Assembly (NCBI GenBank): GCA_032622095.1
Contig: CP136064.1
Span: forward strand, 276,229,614 to 276,293,613
Direction of reading: 5' to 3'
Length of the DNA stretch: 64,000 nt
DNA from: Siphonodentalium dalli
Taxonomy: Eukaryota; Mollusca; Scaphopoda; Gadilida; Siphonodentaliidae
This document shows, piece by piece, positions 1 through 12,334 of this stretch. Each line of letters starts with the position of its first letter. The stretch's first letter is position 1. Below the pieces are notes generated by a model. That model saw nothing but the letters and a program-made list of their open reading frames with translations. It was not told where the DNA came from and made no database searches. The position numbers and the translations under genes were made by a program.

Positions 1-533
1 TTGGCTAGATTTCTCTCGTTTGTAATAAGTTTAACCATGAGAGCCCTTACACAGTAAGTTGATTGAAATGAAACACGGTCTAATTTTATTACGCGCGCCG
101 CGTGTATACTAATGTAGAGATTCTTGTTTCGCCTGGGCATAGAACATAAATACTAGTGAAGAATCAAAACAACACCATAAAAAACAAGTTTTCAGACCGG
201 ATAGACGATTTTCCCACAGCAATAAACGTAAGTATAAATTGTACATACCCATTTGCCGATCGAAAGGGTGCTCCATTTGAGAGAAGGACTCTTTTTTATC
301 AATAAAAACGGCCTTTGATCACTTCAGAAAATAATTTTATCTAAAAAATTCCCTCTTCAAATGTCATTTTAACACACATACAGCATCTGTCGGAAATCCA
401 ACTATATCGCAACGGAAAGGCCGTTATGTGTGCAACATATATTGACATTACTTTGGCTCGGGTGTATTCACAATCTGAAAGTAGAGACTATTTATTTGGA
501 CACCCCACTCGTCAGTCTTTGTACGCTCTTTAA

Positions 534-602
534 AACACTTCTTCAAATATTTCCGTTATTTCGTCAAAAACACTTCTTCAAATATCTCCGTTATTTAGTT
601 AA
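534..602. repeat. 35-bp direct repeat, two copies
   Basis: Two adjacent copies of a unit beginning AACACTTCTTCAAATAT, offset by 35 bases. Nothing else is recognisable in bases 1-530, which are AT-rich without a supported gene. Confidence 0.6.
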
Positions 603-630
603 TAAATATATTTTCTTATTTTAGGATCAC

Positions 631-697
631 ATATCAAAATGGGAGGATATGGTGATCCCTTTTTCATGGGATCACCATATCCTCTCATTTTGATATA
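631..697. repeat. 67-bp palindrome (hairpin)
   Basis: The arms at 631-659 and 668-697 are reverse complements with one or two mismatches around an 8-base spacer (key part GGATATGGTGATCCC). The 639-908 reading frame runs straight through it, so that frame is unlikely to be a gene. Bases 700-1370 hold no recognised feature apart from short unsupported reading frames. Confidence 0.8.
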
Positions 698-1376
698 TAA
701 TCCTGCCTTCATTGAGCCACGAGTGACTCCTGAGACGAGGATCACATATTATATGTTACCCTATCCTACGGAGGATCACATATTGTTTTATATCTACACC
801 CGTGCGCATGGCCTGAATGTGACGACACACGCTGAATGTCAAAGGCTGTACATGTGGATATTGCAAATACTGGATACCCTGGAAGCAGTATCTATTACGA
901 CCGTTTAGCTAAAATTATACCTCTATCAGAAACGGTGTTTATTCAATCAATGCAGATATACAAAAAAATAGGGTTGTGTCGGTATTATTCTGTGCATCTG
1001 GACGTTACTGTATGATATCTTGCGGGATATACGTGTGCGGCTTTATCGATGTCCTCAGTAAATACACCACAAAAATATGTGAATTTGGTACTCACAAAAG
1101 TGGATATTCCGGTTTATGGTGTTGGGAGTGAGAAATTTTGGGATTATATTGCGACACTAGACATTGTGAGTTGTGGTCACACACATGTGTTGTCCTCAAA
1201 GGACAATAATTATCGGACTAAACTCGTTGAAGGAATATTATGTTCTTAATGTTATGTATCATATATATATATACATGTATTTGGTTTAATGTTTAAATCA
1301 ACTGTTTTGATTAAAATTGATTCAGGACAAATTCTATTTTGTCAATCATTCTAGCGAAAGAATAATGGGTATCTCA

Positions 1377-1735
1377 TTTGAACACGGATGTTATTAATAT
1401 GTAACACTGGTGTTATCAAGAGTTAACTTCAGTGTCATCCTATTCGAACACCAGTGTTAAAATTTGGGGTTTTTAACACCATAATGTGTTAGTTATCTGT
1501 TACATGCGTTCAGAACACATGTTTGCGTTAAACTATTTTTAACACCAGTGTTAAACTATTTTGAACACTAGCGTTAAAGTTTTGAATGCTAGTGTTAGTA
1601 ATTTTGAATGCCATTATGTGTTAAAACTTTTTTAATGCATGTGTTATAAATTTTAACATATTAATGTGTTAATTATCTGTTAATGTTTATGTTCAAATAG
1701 TTAACACATGGATTTACAGTGTAACAAGTATTATA
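1377..1735. repeat. Cluster of AACACnnnTGTTAAA motifs, possible MITE
   Basis: About ten variants of AACACYAGYGTTAAA and its relatives occur in 350 bases, in both orientations because the motif is itself nearly palindromic. The cluster starts near TTTGAACACGGATG and ends near GTTCAAATAGTTAAC, which are roughly inverted. This is how subterminal binding-site arrays of small DNA transposons look, but I found no clear terminal repeats or target duplication. Confidence 0.45.
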
Positions 1736-2039
1736 TTGAATGTTATACAATGTTTGTTGCAGCCAATAAATTAATCGTGCCACATTCAGACCTAAGTTCC
1801 GTCGGATAAGGCACATCTATGAGTAGAAAGATGATTAGAAAGGATGATGTTTTCTACGCGGGATCGCTACAATTAACATAATTATATACCAAATACTGTA
1901 AATACTAACGTGAACATGTTGATCAAAGTTTGTGGGGGCTATACACTGAACTCCCACCCACCACCTCCCCCTCGCGACGTGGCTAGATGAACTCCGATGG
2001 GGTGTCCACCTTGTAATTTTCGACTGTACCCCAATCAGC

Positions 2040-2570
2040 CACTCCCCCATTTGCTTTTTGATTTTCCCCAAATGTTCCCTGACATGCCTGGATGGTAGCC
2101 TATTCTGAATGGATGTGTTGGACATTTCCAACCTGACACCGTCCTAAGGTTGGAAAATTAAAAATTGTGACAAAAAGTAGGAAAATATGCAAATGTTGGT
2201 CTAAACAACAAATTCCCCACTAATAAATTGTTGGGGAATCAAACTACAAAATCAGTTTCAACATATTGTTGGTGTGAACCTTCACGTCCCTGTATCACAC
2301 AAGAGGACAAAACAGATCGCCATCAAAAAAATACAATCGGGTCATCGAGTCTCAATCAAACCCGACCTTGATTGTCTCTCAATATCGACGAGGTCCGTGG
2401 AAATGGTTTCGGTCGTGGAACAAGATGTGTTGATTGGTGGTCCATGTGACTGTAAACAATTGGCGTGGAATTCAGTGGGCATGTGACAACCTGGTATAAA
2501 TACTGTGTGTTTCCCTGTATCTTCCTCTTTGATCTTGAATGACCAGCTCGGAAGAACTTACAAACCAAGG
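2040..2570. repeat. Dispersed repeat, copy 1 (partner at 41395-42125)
   Basis: Long stretches match 41395-42125 in the same order: CCCTGACATGCCTGGAT, a block ending TTCGGTCGTGGAACAAG, then GGCGTGGAATTCAGTGGGCA and CTGGTATAAAT. The family is unidentified. No coding potential is supported on either strand. Confidence 0.7.
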
Positions 2571-2780
2571 TACTGTTTTTTAATTCTTATTTATAATTCG
2601 TATATAATTATTTGGCCGACAGTTTCAACAGTCTGCAGCGCATCCATACATTATTATGTACATAGTATTTGCAAATTAGTATTTCTGGACGAAATCATGT
2701 CTCAACCATGTGCATAACGATGAAATTAGCGAATTGTTGACCATGCTGTTGCGGATCAGGAGAGCTCAGTTGATATGACC

Positions 2781-2960
2781 AGGGCCCTGTGCCCTGTTTC
2801 GTGAAAGCAACTTATGACATAGTTGGGACTTAAGATGATCATAAGTTCAAACTTCAGTCATAAGTGCGTTTCACGAACAAGGTCTTATATTAAGATGGTC
2901 TTAACTTTGGTCTTAACTTTAAGACTGGTGTGAGGTGTCTTAAGATAATCTTAAAGTTTT
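2781..2960. repeat. Dispersed palindromic repeat with CCCTGTTTCGTGAAA end
   Basis: The block CCCTGTTTCGTGAAAGCA followed by CTTATGACATAGTTGGGACTT is matched in inverted orientation at 5020-5170 (ending TTTCATGAAACAGGG). The inside is rich in CTTAAGAT-type words on both strands. It is a short inverted-repeat element of unknown family. Confidence 0.6.
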
Positions 2961-3029
2961 AGGATAGGATAGGATATTTTATTTAAATATACATATATTA
3001 AAGCATAATACATTTGACAAATATTATGT

Positions 3030-3085
3030 TGTATATTCGAGGGGTGGCATAGTCAGGCTAGACTGTCTTACTGCCACCCCCTTAA
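3030..3085. repeat. Short inverted repeat GGGGTGGCA / TGCCACCCC
   Basis: GAGGGGTGGCA at 3039 and TGCCACCCCCTTAAG at 3071 form a small imperfect hairpin downstream of a repeated AGGATAGGATAGGATAT tract. It could be the end of a degenerate element, but nothing decides this. Confidence 0.35.
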
Positions 3086-3396
3086 GACACACGTGATAAG
3101 TGGCATATCGATCACAAATATGGCTGCCTATGTTATTTTGCAATTACGGAGATATCTGTACATTGACTGGGGTGGGCAACTCGTCATCTGGTATACAGGG
3201 TCGTGGCTACATAGTAAGATGGGGTGTTCGCCTCGAAATGTCCAACTACACCCCTTAAACAACACCAAATTCTCTTTGGGTTTAAACATTCCAACTGGTA
3301 CCTCAAACTTTCCAAAACCAAAGTTTGGAGAGGGCAACACCCCCACATTATAACCATCGGGTTTGGTAAAAACAATTCAGAGCACATGCTTATCAT

Positions 3397-3809
3397 CAGG
3401 GACGTGGCGAATGGGGTTTGTGTGTTGTCTACCCCCCCCCCCCCACACACACTTTGGTCAAAATGTTTAGCAAATGGAAATTTCTTGCCTGACAACATTA
3501 ATCGTACACTATATATAGGTTTCAATTGTTTGAATTTCTAACTAGTAAAGGAATGTTGTTTTAGACAAACATCAGCAACCGAAATGGCAATCGGTTGGAA
3601 AATCACCAACTTTAGGGGCATCGGGTTAGAAATTTCGAACTGTTGGAATATTTGAGATACCAATTGGAAAGTTTAAATCCACCGGGTGGGGTGGACATGG
3701 CATTTCGCGAACATGGAAGTTTGGCCCAGTTCATCAAGGGGCGGGTGCAGTTGGAAATTGCACGATGTACCCCCCCCCACAGAGACCAACCCCCGAGCCA
3801 CATCGAATG
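3397..3809. mobile_element. Degenerate hAT-family MITE
   Basis: It starts CAGGGACGTGGCG, the same terminal repeat as the well-defined copy at 28763-29935, and keeps the internal C-run followed by TTTGGTCAA and stretches of GTTGGAAATT. The right end (near GAGCCACATCGAATG) is worn and no target duplication can be read. Bases 3180-3396 hold another scrambled piece of the same family. The overlapping reading frames on both strands are shadows of the repeat. Confidence 0.55.
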
Positions 3810-4970
3810 TAGGATATAGACAATTATCAGCTGTGTTTGTCACCTATAGATAATATATATTATAAAATTGTATTCACACGAATTAAACTTTTGATAAGAA
3901 TTATGGCCTAGCTAAAAGCTCACAATCTCCTCTATGTTATTCCAAATGTGTGTGGGGAGATGGGGTCAAATGAGATCAATTAATGTATTGATTCTTTCCT
4001 CTTTCCAAATTTCCGTCGGCTCTTTACAAAGCAGATATGTCATATAGGAAAGGTAACACAAACGCTCTTTATCAAAATATGTTTTAGAAAAAGTGACAAT
4101 TTTCTATAGAGAATATTATTGGTATTGAGTTTATGCCCACGCACATATGTTGTGATTTTCCAAATTTTTGTCATGTTTTTTTTGCAGGGGTGGGATGACC
4201 ATTGTACAGCATACTGTATATATGATATACACACCCGTAACGATGACACCCCCTTAATACGAGCGTGCTAATGAAAACGTAGTTATAGATATATATTTGT
4301 ATGTATGTATCCATGGTATGACAGCCGCATAACACATCTGCATAAAAATAATAAAAAAGTTATTCTAACAAATATTTTTCATTTCCCTTTGAATCGAAAA
4401 ATGACCTATGTATGTCCTGATGACATCGCCGATTTATTTTGATTATTGCTACACGTAGAGAGCGATGGTCGATAATACATGTGTTATTTCGGCTCACATA
4501 AAAAAATCGCCGCCTGATCATTGCTCTCAGTGGATTAACTCGGCGTGACTGCATGTTCGCAGTCATGCATCGATTCATATAATTATATTGTCTTATTTCT
4601 GACACCGCCACTCACCAGTAAACGCGAAGCTCGTAATTTTAAGAGCCTGCGATGTACTCATGTTCGAATTTACATCGTGGAACCCATGCAAGTCTAAGAT
4701 CCATATGCGAATATAAGGCCACGGACTATAGACCCTAAGATACATGCGCTGATGCGCCCACCCAATCCCAGCCGCTATCCAGCATCCCTGTCACACAATA
4801 ATTTCAACTCGGACTCGGCTCTTTCTCGATAACCTCTCAATGCCGTACATACAGATTGCACAAGCCCACATTGTTTTGTTCCGGACTGTAGAAAATTGTC
4901 GATAACCAGTCTAAATGAGCGGGAAGTTAACTTGCTACTTTAGTAGGACTTAATCTTGGTTTGTGAAACG
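3810..4970. other. No gene seen
   Basis: AT-rich sequence with no supported reading frame. The only notable word is AACGCTCTTTAT at 4061-4072, a 12-mer that recurs through the window. Confidence 0.5.
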
Positions 4971-5019
4971 CGTTCTTGAAACGGAAAAAGTTACATCATA
5001 ACATCCACCTTAGATCTTA

Positions 5020-5170
5020 GATTAAGTCCATCTTAAGATAATCTTATGACATTGCTTCATGGAACGGGGCCCTGTGGGCGAATAGGCGCATGTTTCAAGT
5101 TTGAACTTATGACCATGACCATCGTAAGTCCCAACTATGTCATAAGTTGCTTTCATGAAACAGGGTCCAG
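5020..5170. repeat. Inverted partner of the 2781-2960 repeat
   Basis: CTTATGACCATGACCATCG and AACTATGTCATAAGTTGC run into TTTCATGAAACAGGG, the reverse complement of the start of the 2781 copy. The minus-strand frame here is a shadow of the repeat. Confidence 0.6.
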
Positions 5171-5904
5171 AACCACATGTGTTCCATGCGAATAGACCAC
5201 TTGAAATTATTTGCTGCAGAAATGTGTGGGTTTTTTTTAGAAGCATAACTAATTTTGTTTTGGATTCACTCACCATATTCCATTTTATTTGCTAAATCGT
5301 ATGTAAATGGGTAATAATTTCTTGGAATAGCAACTTTGATAATTATTTGATAATTTAGTCTTGAGCACATGTTTACAGTGAATCGGGGAAAAAAACATTC
5401 AGTCAAATTTTTAAGGTTAATTTCTTGTTTTTATAGAATTTCCATCTTCAATTTTTTTTTCTCTGCATCTTTTACAGATGGCACAACTTTTTGTGCAATG
5501 AGGGAGGTAAATTGGCAACATTTAAATGGGGGAATTCAGATTTAATTTTCAAGACAAGATTACTCAGTATTTAGAAACCGTAAAATACTTCATTTCATGT
5601 CGGAATGTTTGAGCATATATATATATAGTGACAACGCGAAGCAGATTTTTCATTATACGTTTTGCATTGTGATGGATGGGAATAGTATAAACAATGGTGA
5701 CCTACTTTTTAATAATGTCCAATAATATCCTACCTGAGATGAAAATCAAAATTCCGCTTCTAATTGTCACTATGAGTAGATAAGTCTTCAAACTTTCCAG
5801 AAAGGTATAATATGGTCACCTGCGCTTTGTAAGGTTTGATCAATCTTACCAAAACAATTAACGCTGAATTCCCCGTACAAATGTTGCCACTTTATCTCCC
5901 TCTT

Positions 5905-7745
5905 AAGACTTTGCTAACACATTTTCAACCCATATTTGATGGAGTCAAAATTAAGGATTATGTTCACTTTTATTAGTAATCAAAGGAACCAAACCCATTC
6001 TTGCAACATTTTAAGAGTGTAATTCATGGTAGATTGTGTTAGAAATACAAAATGTGAAATTTATTGAAGTTTTTAAAATCTATTTTTTCGAACCCAAATT
6101 CAACAAAGTCCATATCTAAGAAAAAAAATATGGGTATGTGTACTGAACACTCTGAAGAACTAGAATGCACTCGGAGAGATGCCAACGTGCGCAAAAATGT
6201 AATAAAAAATAATTAAAAAAATAAAGAGCATTAGAATGGGGATAACAGTGGTGTTTTGTGATTTCGGAAAGGTACATGGAGAATATACTGTGGCAAATTT
6301 AGTTAATGGGCGACGGCGGAGCCGGAGCCCATTAACGGGTATTTGCCACAGTATATTCGCCATGTACCTTTCCGAAATCACAAAACACCACACTGTTATC
6401 CCCATTCTAATGCTCTTCGAACTTAAAAATGTTATTTATACAAACAAATGGCTCGTAATTATCAACGAAATGTGCGGCCATAGAAAACACTCGGCCAATT
6501 GACGACTGTTTATTTTAAATTTATTGCGCTAGATAAAATATAGTACCCCAATTACCATCGCTTTTATCGTTAAAAATACTGATAAACATGAAAAATTGCC
6601 ACCTCAAATAGAAATAAATATGCACAACAATTATTTTCTGCATGTACCTGATGTCTTTTTCAGATGTTTACCACTTACAAATTGCGGTTTTGATTTTACC
6701 GCGAAGTTGAATTGAAACAATGGGAAATTGTTTACTCAATACGATGTATTTCACGCCGTGTCTGTCGCGGTTTCATATCGAGAAATTTGGTCAAATGATA
6801 TCGAGACACTGACATTGGTGGGGTATAACGTTGTGGTGTTTTGTATTTTCTGAAAGTACATGTATACAGGGCGAATGTACTGACTGTCAATTTTCGACAA
6901 AAGCCACATCGCTGGTTTGTTTATATAGCAACGAGCTAGTAACGGAAGTCGGTGCCAAGGGCGTCAACGCTATAATCTACTCCGTAACGTCGCCGGCATG
7001 TACTGCATAAGGGTGACGTCATGGAGTGAAATCGGTAGGGTGACACCAACGTACCTACGAATCTGACTGATCGCCATACTGTTGCGCGAGCGCACGTAAT
7101 GAACAATAAAATTATATTCATATTTATCAAGCGTTCTTTGATAAAAATTACTAAGAACCAATTGTTTACAAATGATAGAATATGTTGGGACGTGACAGTG
7201 AAGTGTTAATATCTGTGGACAATGGTGTGTTGTGAATCTCTTGACAAAAGAATTCTGTAATCCTCAATCTGGGGGGGGGGGGGTACCATGTAGCCCAGAA
7301 ACTTGGTCACCAATCAGAGTTAATATTCTCATGACAGCACCTGCTGATCATAATCCCAGTTGGCTTGACTGGACGTGAACTTGACCCATCAAATTCAGTT
7401 CCCAAATAGCATTACTGAGCAATGAAATCTAACATATGGTTAAATATATTAGTAAATATGAATATATTTTTATTGTTCATCATTCTTTACAATACTCAGT
7501 ACACACTTCCATATTTTTTTCTTTGATTTTTTATTTTGATTTTGTTAGAACTGGTTTCGAAAAGAATATTTTTTTTAAACTCTATAAAGTTCACATTTTG
7601 TATTTCTAAGATAATCCACCATGCCTTATACTGTTAAAATGTTGCATTCGTGGGTTTGGTTGCTGCCATTACAAATAAAAATGATCACTATCCATTAGTT
7701 GGCTCCATCAAATTCGGGTTGAAAACGGGTTAGCAAAGCCCTTAA
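5905..7745. mobile_element. 1.8-kb element with inverted ends of about 190 bp
   Basis: Bases 5905-6100 and 7550-7745 are diverged reverse complements: TTGCTAACACATTTTCAACC on the left against GGTTGAAAACGGGTTAGCAA on the right, and further in GAAATACAAAATGTGAA on the left with its complement on the right. Sequence beyond the right end (TTTTAGATTGACACAAAC, AGTTGACGT) also resembles 42250-42300, so the family is dispersed. No transposase frame is present and the exact termini are unclear. The 6225-6416 palindrome lies inside. Confidence 0.55.
6225..6416. repeat. 192-bp near-perfect palindrome
   Basis: AGAGCATTAGAATGGGGATA at the left is mirrored by TATCCCCATTCTAATGCTCT at the right. The arms pair almost throughout, closing on a GC-rich centre with GACGGCGGAGCCGGAGCCC. 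Reading frames on both strands across it are shadows. Similar palindromes occur at 9683, 30288, 34581, 56372 and 60327. Confidence 0.9.
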
Positions 7746-7950
7746 TGATTTTTAGATTGACACAAACTTGTTTCCACTTCAATGTTAGTTGACGTCTCAG
7801 ACCCTTAAAGATCCGGGGCGCCATATTGTTTCCTAATAGTTGTGTTTAGGCTATTTTTTAGCCTATGCCAGAAATTTGCAGAAGACTCATTGCATAATCG
7901 CGGTTCCCATCTGAATCTGTCTCCCATCGCAGATTAGGCCATGTAGAAAG

Positions 7951-8026
7951 AGGTCCCAAGTGGGTGAATTTGGTGATGCTAGCCGGCTATGCGGGATAGC
8001 ATCACTAAATTTACACTATGGGGACC
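7951..8026. repeat. 76-bp imperfect palindrome
   Basis: AGGTCCC...GTGATGCTAGCC faces GGGATAGCATCAC...GGGGACCT. A related stem-loop (AGGTCCCC...GGAGACCT) lies at 52558-52632. Confidence 0.7.
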
Positions 8027-8139
8027 TCATTCTGCAAATGACAGGCACACTAAACTCAGGCTTGGATCGCGCTCCACCAAAGCTACAGTCAAGGGGAAGT
8101 AATCAGATTGAGGCCAAACAGCACAGATCAATACATTAA

Positions 8140-9604
8140 GGGCGCGTACACATGGCCAGCAAGAAAATATCAGGTATGCCCCATGTGACTTACTTGACCA
8201 ATGAAATAAATAATACCGGAAAATATCCGACGAAGGCAGCGGGCTGATATTTTATCGCCAATTGGTGATATGTGTTCACCTTGATAGGTGGCCATCGGTA
8301 TCCGTTAACTAATCTCGCAGGGATATGATCGTAACAATTCAAGCACTCGAGTTATGATCCATCAATAGTATCGTCTGTTTCAACATACTACGTATTTACA
8401 TTTTATATTGGTTGTCAGAACCGCTGATGTATTATATATACATGTATATACGTGTGTACAGAGACGTGGCGACAGGGAGTGGGCTTGGGGGTGTGTCTCA
8501 CCCCCCAACTTTGGTCAATATTTTCAACAGTTGGACATTTCATACCTGCCAAAACATTAGTTGGAAAGTTCACACCAACAATAGGTTGAAAATGTTCTTG
8601 TAGTTTGATTTTCAAAACATTTCTTGGGGGGAATTAATTGTTTTTGGACCAATATTTGCATATTTTCCTATTTTTGGTAAAAAATTTGGTCTGAAATGGT
8701 CATCAGTTGGAAACTTTCCAACCTCACTTTGAAAGCTTGTGTCCTGGTCCCTCCCCCGTGGCCAAAACCAAAAACTGCTAGTTAATTTAAGAAAACAATA
8801 TTGTCATACATTTGGTCAACATTGTCATTGGAATTGTCATCAGATGTAAATTTTCCAACCTAAGTGGGGTGTCAGGTTTGAAATTTCCAACTCTAGGAAT
8901 GATTGAGGCTAGTCTAGATGGTATGATTTTGCGATTTTCTTGTTCAGATTAAAAAAATTTCGCACACCGGGCCGAACCATGGTCTAATATTAGGCCTGTG
9001 AGCACTGAGGTGCAAGGTGGGTGCAAATGGAATTGGAAAACTTGTGTTTGGTCTGATTCTGATTCAAGGGCGGGGGTGCAGTTAGAATTTCCCATGGTGG
9101 ACACCCCGAACGGAAACCCTCTGCGTGTATGTGGATGCTTTATAATTTGGTACCTCACATGCATGCCTTGATTTAGATGTTTTACTTTAATTTGGAATGT
9201 ATGCATAGAGGGGGTGCATAGATGAACCAAACCAAAATTTTGACCAAAAGTAGGAAGATGTGCAACTAGTTACACCGGTTGGAATATCAAGTAATGAGAA
9301 CATACATCAGAGCTCACCGCGTCCCTGGTCACGCATAATTCCTTTCTCGTTAAAATAGGTGGCATTTTAAATTTTCCATAACACTTTATAACTCTATGAA
9401 TATTCGATATGGACTATAGGTTGTTTGTCCGCAGTAATTCACTTCAACAAACACGACTAACACTAGTCACATTGAGCTCAATCAACGTCGACTAACCCGC
9501 CGCTTTCTCACGGGCGTAATCTTTGCAGCAAGAAAATATCAGAGTACAATTGTACCTGATATTTTCTTGCAGATATTTTCTTGCAGCTTCATGTGTACGC
9601 GCCC
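8140..9604. mobile_element. Harbinger-like non-autonomous DNA transposon
   Basis: The left end is GGGCGCGTACACATG and the right end is its exact complement CATGTGTACGCGCCC. Both are flanked by TAA (8137-8139 and 9605-9607). A GGG start with a 3-bp TWA target duplication is the known signature of PIF/Harbinger elements. The subterminal word GCAAGAAAATATCAG occurs near both ends. No transposase is encoded, and most of the middle is a nested hAT-family copy (8459-9326). Partial relatives lie at 24500-24572 and 31215-33968. Confidence 0.75.
8459..9326. mobile_element. hAT-family MITE nested in the Harbinger-like element
   Basis: It starts CAGAGACGTGGCGACAGGG and ends GCGTCCCTG, matching the terminal repeats of the family defined at 28763-29935, with the same internal order of motifs (TTTGGTCAATATTTTCAAC, then GTTGGAAA repeats, then the GGGCCGAACCATGG block). 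The 8-bp flanks no longer match, so it looks old. The 8949-9230 minus frame is a repeat shadow. Confidence 0.65.
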
Positions 9605-9682
9605 TAACGGAGAGAATAATTGTTGAATGTCGGTGTCTGACGATATTATTTTGTTGGCCAGTTTATATTCTCTAAACTAATT

Positions 9683-9896
9683 ACAGTAATGCCCTAAATA
9701 ATAGACTCCTTAACCACAGCAGAATTATGGGTAACTTTTCAGGATTTAGTCGGAAATGTGGCTTGTTGCCTTTCATCGGGAAGCTATCAATGAGAGCTTT
9801 CCGATGAATGGCAATAAGCCACGTTTCCGACTAAATCCTGAAAAGTTGCCCATAATTCTGCTGTGGTAAGGAGTCGATTATTTAGGGCCCTACTGT
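9683..9896. repeat. 214-bp near-perfect palindrome
   Basis: ACAGTAATGCCCTAAATAAT at the left is mirrored by ATTATTTAGGGCCCTACTGT at the right. The inner arms (AACTTTTCAGGATTTAGTCG and complement) close at GGGAAGCT/AGCTTTCC near 9780-9805. No reading frame. Confidence 0.88.
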
Positions 9897-9899
9897 ACC

Positions 9900-11005
9900 A
9901 GTAACTTCACTTTTCAATTGGAACTTAGTCCATTATCATGGCTAACTTTGGATGGGTCTGGTTTAACATTGCCATTTATATCAAGATAATCCTTGTTAAA
10001 TCAATAGTCCATTCGCTATCTACCAACAAATCCAGACCAGTGTGGACTTCCATACTGGGATATTTATATTGAAAATAAGACAATGACTACAGCAATTTGT
10101 TCAATTTTGCACAAAACATCTGTTAAAAAACTACCCTACAAAATATTGTTTTTCCCAGGCAATTGCCTCGGTATGCGTCGTTGAGTTCTAAGACATCTGC
10201 CTCCCATTCAATGTCTCTCTAGTTATTTGAATGGAAATTTACATTTAGAATTGGTCGCTAGAAGAATATATAATCTCTATTTTCAAATATGTCAACTGTG
10301 ATTGAAAATAATCAGTCCAGTCGGAGGGCCATGGTCACAAGTGTGTATCATATTGTTGCAAATACATCACTTCTAGTCGACACGCATGCTTTCCTAGTCT
10401 CCTAATCCAATCCGAGCCTGTGTCGGACTGATCTAATCAAGATAATCCCCGTGTTATCTGCCTGCCATCTAGTCCGGTTGTAAGATATCTGAGATGAAAT
10501 TTCTTAAAATTAATTAAATTAAATTAATTAAAATTGGAATGCGTTTATAGTTTCGGGTGTCAAAAGTATAAATTATGAAGTTTTATCTACATTGCTTAAC
10601 AGATAGGCACACTTGGTTACCGCTAAAGTTGTTTATTATTTATATATATATTTAGAAATTTTCGAAATTTTCGATTCCATATTCCATAAGCAGGAAATGT
10701 CATGCATGGCACAAATTTAAACAAATTTGTGTTTTAGACAAACAGTAATCTTTGTTTTTTATTGGTAAAGGTTGTCCGAAATGGGCTTTAGTTAATTTTC
10801 AACCCAACATTGGGAGGGTGTTCTGCTTGGAAATTTCCCAACCGTTTTCAACAGTTGTGGAACCTTGAGGTACCAGTTACGAAAAGATAAACCAAACGTG
10901 GGGTTAGGTACAAATAGAGTTACCCAAAACTGGTACAAGGGGCGGTGTTGTTGGTAATATCAAGGTACATGGTATCGGTCGGAACATGCTCCCGTTTTCA
11001 GTCGT
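9900..11005. other. No gene seen; scattered repeat fragments
   Basis: Bases 10155-10260 match 42762-42868 (TATGCGTCGTTGAG, then ATTTACATTTAGAATTGGTCGCT against a diverged partner). Bases 10795-10960 hold words of the hAT family (GGAAATTTCCCAACC). Otherwise there is nothing recognisable. Confidence 0.45.
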
Positions 11006-11010
11006 ATTTA

Positions 11011-11420
11011 GACCACACCGACCTGGGAGATCCACTTTAGACCACACCGACCTGGGAGATCCGCTTTAGACCACACCGGCCGGGGAGATCCGCTTTAGAC
11101 CACACCGGCCGGGGAGATCCGCTTTAGACCACACCGGCCGGGGAGATCCGCTTTAGACCACACTGGCCTGGGAGATCCGCTTTAGACCACACCGGCCTGG
11201 GAGATCCGCTTTAGACCACACCGGCCTGGGAGATCCGCTTTAGACCACACCGGCCTGGGAGATCCGCTTTCAACCCAATTCAACCAGAGACATCCGTTCA
11301 GGACAACATCGACCTGGGAGATCCGCTTTCAACCGAATTCAACCAGAGACTTCCGATCGTTCGGGACCACACCGACCTGGGAGATCCGCTTTCAACCGAA
11401 TTCAACCAGAGACTTCCGAC
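11011..11420. repeat. 29-bp tandem repeat with a longer-unit tail
   Basis: Nine copies of a 29-base unit (CACACCGGCCTGGGAGATCC with GCTTTAGAC) fill 11011-11271. From 11271 the unit is lengthened by inserts containing TTCAACCGAATTCAACCAGA and repeated about three more times to 11420. Neighbouring units are nearly identical, so the expansion looks recent. Confidence 0.9.
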
Positions 11421-11423
11421 ATT

Positions 11424-11550
11424 TCGATGTCGCTTAATTGATGCCAAATTACAATTTTATTTGATTATAAACTTGAATATTTGTCTCAGAAACGCGCATC
11501 TCGGTTGGCAGAGTGCTGCTAACTTTTAGTTTTCGATTCACAAACCAGAT
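11424..11550. repeat. Dispersed repeat shared with 55298-55440
   Basis: CGACATTTCGATGTCGCTTA, TATTTGTCTCAGAAACGCGC and TTTTCGATTCACAA occur in the same order at 55298-55440, and the last part recurs at 12070-12130. The family is unknown. Confidence 0.6.
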
Positions 11551-12334
11551 TGCAGGTTGAGTCCATTTTCGGGGACCGCCGGCCAACTTCCACCATATAT
11601 TATGCCCCCCACCCTTTCGTTGGGATTACCTTCCCATTTTCGTCCCCATGTGAGGGCCTTGGTGGGTCCAAACTGAATTGACTGGAATTTGGTCTGGAAA
11701 TTTACTGGTCCAGGGTACGGGTCAAGTTAGAGTTTGGAAAACGCCCGACAATTTTTCTCATGAGTAATGACGCCTTGTTTATTAGTTTCGGGCGAAAATG
11801 CCACGCCTTAATAAGTGTTTAATTTATCAGTTGCTTTTTACACGGGGAATATGAGAAAGGTCGGTTAATGGAAGGTGGTCTAGACTGTTATATTCTATGC
11901 TTTTGTTACTCTTATCCTGACATTTGTAAACTGCCACAATGCAGACTGCTCTGGACACCATTAGTGCAATTTCCACTACCAGAGTCCAAGACAGGGGTGC
12001 CTCTACTGTGTGACCGGGATACGAGCATCCATCTGCTCATATATTATGGGTATCACAAAACAACGAATTGATTGGCCGACTGCTGATAACTTTTAGTTTT
12101 CGATTCACAATCCATCTGTCGCCAATGGGAAAATCGATTTTTCCGCTACTATCAGTCCCGTAATCGAAGCAACCACAACCTTTATCAATACGGTTAACTT
12201 GAAGTTGTTGTAACTATGTTCAGAGTAACCATATGGAACATACCCAGAGATTTGATCACCCCCCTCATTTTCGTGAGGTTTATCTTTTAAATGTTATGGT
12301 CTATTTGAATTACAAATGAAATAAACGTACCCTG

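Noticed and set aside
639-908. 89-codon frame
   Set aside because: Begins inside a 67-bp palindrome and shows no domain.
11011-11420. Possible CRISPR array (29-bp repeats)
   Set aside because: The units are head to tail without unique spacers, in eukaryotic sequence.
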